Positions 5,804-6,913 of a stretch of 6,913 nucleotides of DNA are shown one piece after another. Origin of the DNA: JBCDGZ01 sp038750655 (lineage in GTDB: Bacteria; Bacteroidota; Bacteroidia; Chitinophagales; Saprospiraceae); the NCBI GenBank assembly GCA_038750655.1, contig JBCDGZ010000233.1:1-6913 (forward strand). The letters run 5' to 3'. A program made the translations under genes and the position numbers. The notes below the pieces were generated by a model that did no database searches, had not been told where the DNA came from, and saw only the letters and a list, made by a program, of their open reading frames with translations. The number at the start of each line of letters is the position of its first letter. Positions within the stretch are counted from its first letter, which is position 1.

Positions 5804-6913
5804 ATGAAAAAAATAATTTTAAATCTAATGCTATACAGCCTACTGGCTGCACCCGCCTGGGCACAAATAGGCAATGAAATGAGCGGCGCCGGCGCCGGCA
5901 ATAGCCTCGCTGTCCAAGATGATTACAATACGGGCTTTGGCGACAGCACCTTTCATGCCGATGCAAGAGATGAGACAACCGCCTTTGGGATTCTTTCGGG
6001 CTATCGCGCGAGTTCTAATTCTGTAACTATAGGCTTTAAAGCGGGCATGCATCTTATTTCTAATTCAGTATCTATAGGCGTGAATAGTGGATTCATAGGT
6101 GAAGCCAACAGCCTGTATGGAGCTAGAAATAATGTGAATATTGGACATCATGCCGGTGGAGAGGGAGATGGTGATCGAAATGTATTGATTGGAGAAAATA
6201 CCGGAAATGGCATTACCAGTAATGCGGATGGTTTAGTGATGATAGGACATCATGCAGGATACAGCACTGGTAAAGCCAATTTGATAATTGGGCATAATGC
6301 GGGCTATCATACGACAGCGGAGGGTAATCTAATTGTCGGCAACTATGCTCCCGGATATGGTATTGGGGCTGCCGGTTATGGATTGACAACTGGATATGGG
6401 AATGCCCTGATGGGAGTAAGTGCAGGCAGCTCGCTGGGTTCTGCTCGCTTTAATACCATGATTGGTCCGGGGGCTGGTGGATTATCTGAAAATATTACTC
6501 ATAATACTTTCGTCGGTGGCCTGGCGGGGTACAATAGTGGTAAAGGACTTACAAGCAGTGCCAATGGAAATACGATGATCGGTTATAAAGCAGGCTACAA
6601 TAATATTGAAGGACGGTTGAATACTATTGTTGGAGCTAATGCTGATTTGACCGATAGTACCCTTTCGTATGTCATTTTAGCTGGAGCCAATAGTTCGGCC
6701 GGTAATAGTTTTGTCTCCCTATTCGGTTTTTCTAGTTCAGGAGCAGGAGAATACGGTAGTGGTGTAGGGAATGAAATTACCATCGATGGGGAGCGGGCTA
6801 CTGGTCTGGGCTATCAAACTTACATCAGTGCAGCGGGTGCTTATAGCACTAGTATTGGCTACCAAAGTGCTATGACGGCTTCGAATAGTATTGGAATTGG
6901 CAAGTTGGCCAAT
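5804..6913 (+). CDS. Secreted YadA-like head-repeat protein, probable S74 family member (3' partial)
   Basis: The frame opens at the ATG at 5804, 27 bp after the previous stop in an A-rich leader, and runs without a stop to the window end (370 residues). Residues 1-20 are a clear signal peptide (MKKIILN..., cleavage Ala20/Gln21), which supports this start. There is no beta-helix: after a short GAGAG segment the head repeats begin at about residue 41. Repeats have a step Gly every 15-22 residues, with motifs such as MIGHHAGYSTG, IIGHNAGYHTT and MIGYKAGYN. Near the end the pattern approaches the 14-residue type (Gly 352 and 366). By analogy with both paralogues, the S74 chaperone should follow some 70-150 residues beyond the window; this is a prediction. 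It is probably co-transcribed with the two upstream genes. Function beyond a secreted fibre-type protein is unknown. Confidence 0.9.
   Translation, partial: MKKIILNLMLYSLLAAPAWAQIGNEMSGAGAGNSLAVQDDYNTGFGDSTFHADARDETTAFGILSGYRASSNSVTIGFKAGMHLISNSVSIGVNSGFIGEANSLYGARNNVNIGHHAGGEGDGDRNVLIGENTGNGITSNADGLVMIGHHAGYSTGKANLIIGHNAGYHTTAEGNLIVGNYAPGYGIGAAGYGLTTGYGNALMGVSAGSSLGSARFNTMIGPGAGGLSENITHNTFVGGLAGYNSGKGLTSSANGNTMIGYKAGYNNIEGRLNTIVGANADLTDSTLSYVILAGANSSAGNSFVSLFGFSSSGAGEYGSGVGNEITIDGERATGLGYQTYISAAGAYSTSIGYQSAMTASNSIGIGKLAN
5924..6913 (+). repeat. Head repeats of the third fibre protein (open at window end)
   Basis: Step Gly residues include 46, 62, 77, 92, 114, 130, 148, 163, 179, 204, 221, 238, 260, 277, 294, 308, 336, 352 and 366. 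Periods of 15-18 dominate, with longer insertions at about 92-114, 179-204, 238-260 and 308-336. This array is less regular than that of the 955-residue paralogue but has the same AG-Y/H-N-x-x-x-G character. Confidence 0.75.

Overview
The window suggests a member of the Bacteroidota, possibly Saprospiria (Lewinella/Saprospira-like). That placement is inferred from protein families and was not checked by any search. Two observations support it. A complete secreted protein ends in a type IX secretion system (T9SS) type A sorting domain. All three visible signal peptides place Gln directly after the predicted signal peptidase I site, the Bacteroidota 'Q-rule'. Everything recognisable is a large secreted or surface protein on the + strand. 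No housekeeping gene, RNA gene, insertion sequence or CRISPR array was seen.

Layout. (1) Positions 2-1132 hold the 3' part of a protein with YadA-like head repeats and a C-terminal S74 intramolecular chaperone (tail-fibre / endosialidase type). A perfect 16-bp hairpin at 1166-1205 probably terminates its transcript. (2) Positions 1214-1357 form a leader with several inverted repeats. One of them pairs with the start region of the next gene. (3) 1358-2890 encodes a 510-residue protein with seven regular repeats (probably a seven-bladed beta-propeller) and a T9SS sorting domain. (4) 2909-5776, 18 bp downstream, encodes a 955-residue fusion: signal peptide, right-handed beta-helix of the choice-of-anchor Q / polymorphic outer membrane protein type, a long YadA-like head, an S74 chaperone and a coiled coil. 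(5) 5804 to the window end, 27 bp further on, is the 5' part of a third head-repeat protein, open at the edge. Its S74 domain is expected just outside the window.

Genes 3-5 look like one operon, and gene 1 looks like the end of a preceding, related unit. The S74 proteins probably fold as trimeric fibres. Their C-terminal chaperone would drive trimerisation and then cut itself off, since the Ser-x4-Lys dyad is present in both visible copies. The propeller protein is the only one with a visible T9SS signal. It may be a surface partner, but that is inference.

The most notable structure is the internal repeat geometry. In the 955-residue protein the head runs with an exact 17-residue period for eight repeats, becomes irregular, then switches to an exact 14-residue period for nine repeats just before the chaperone. 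The same order, less regular, is seen in the first protein.
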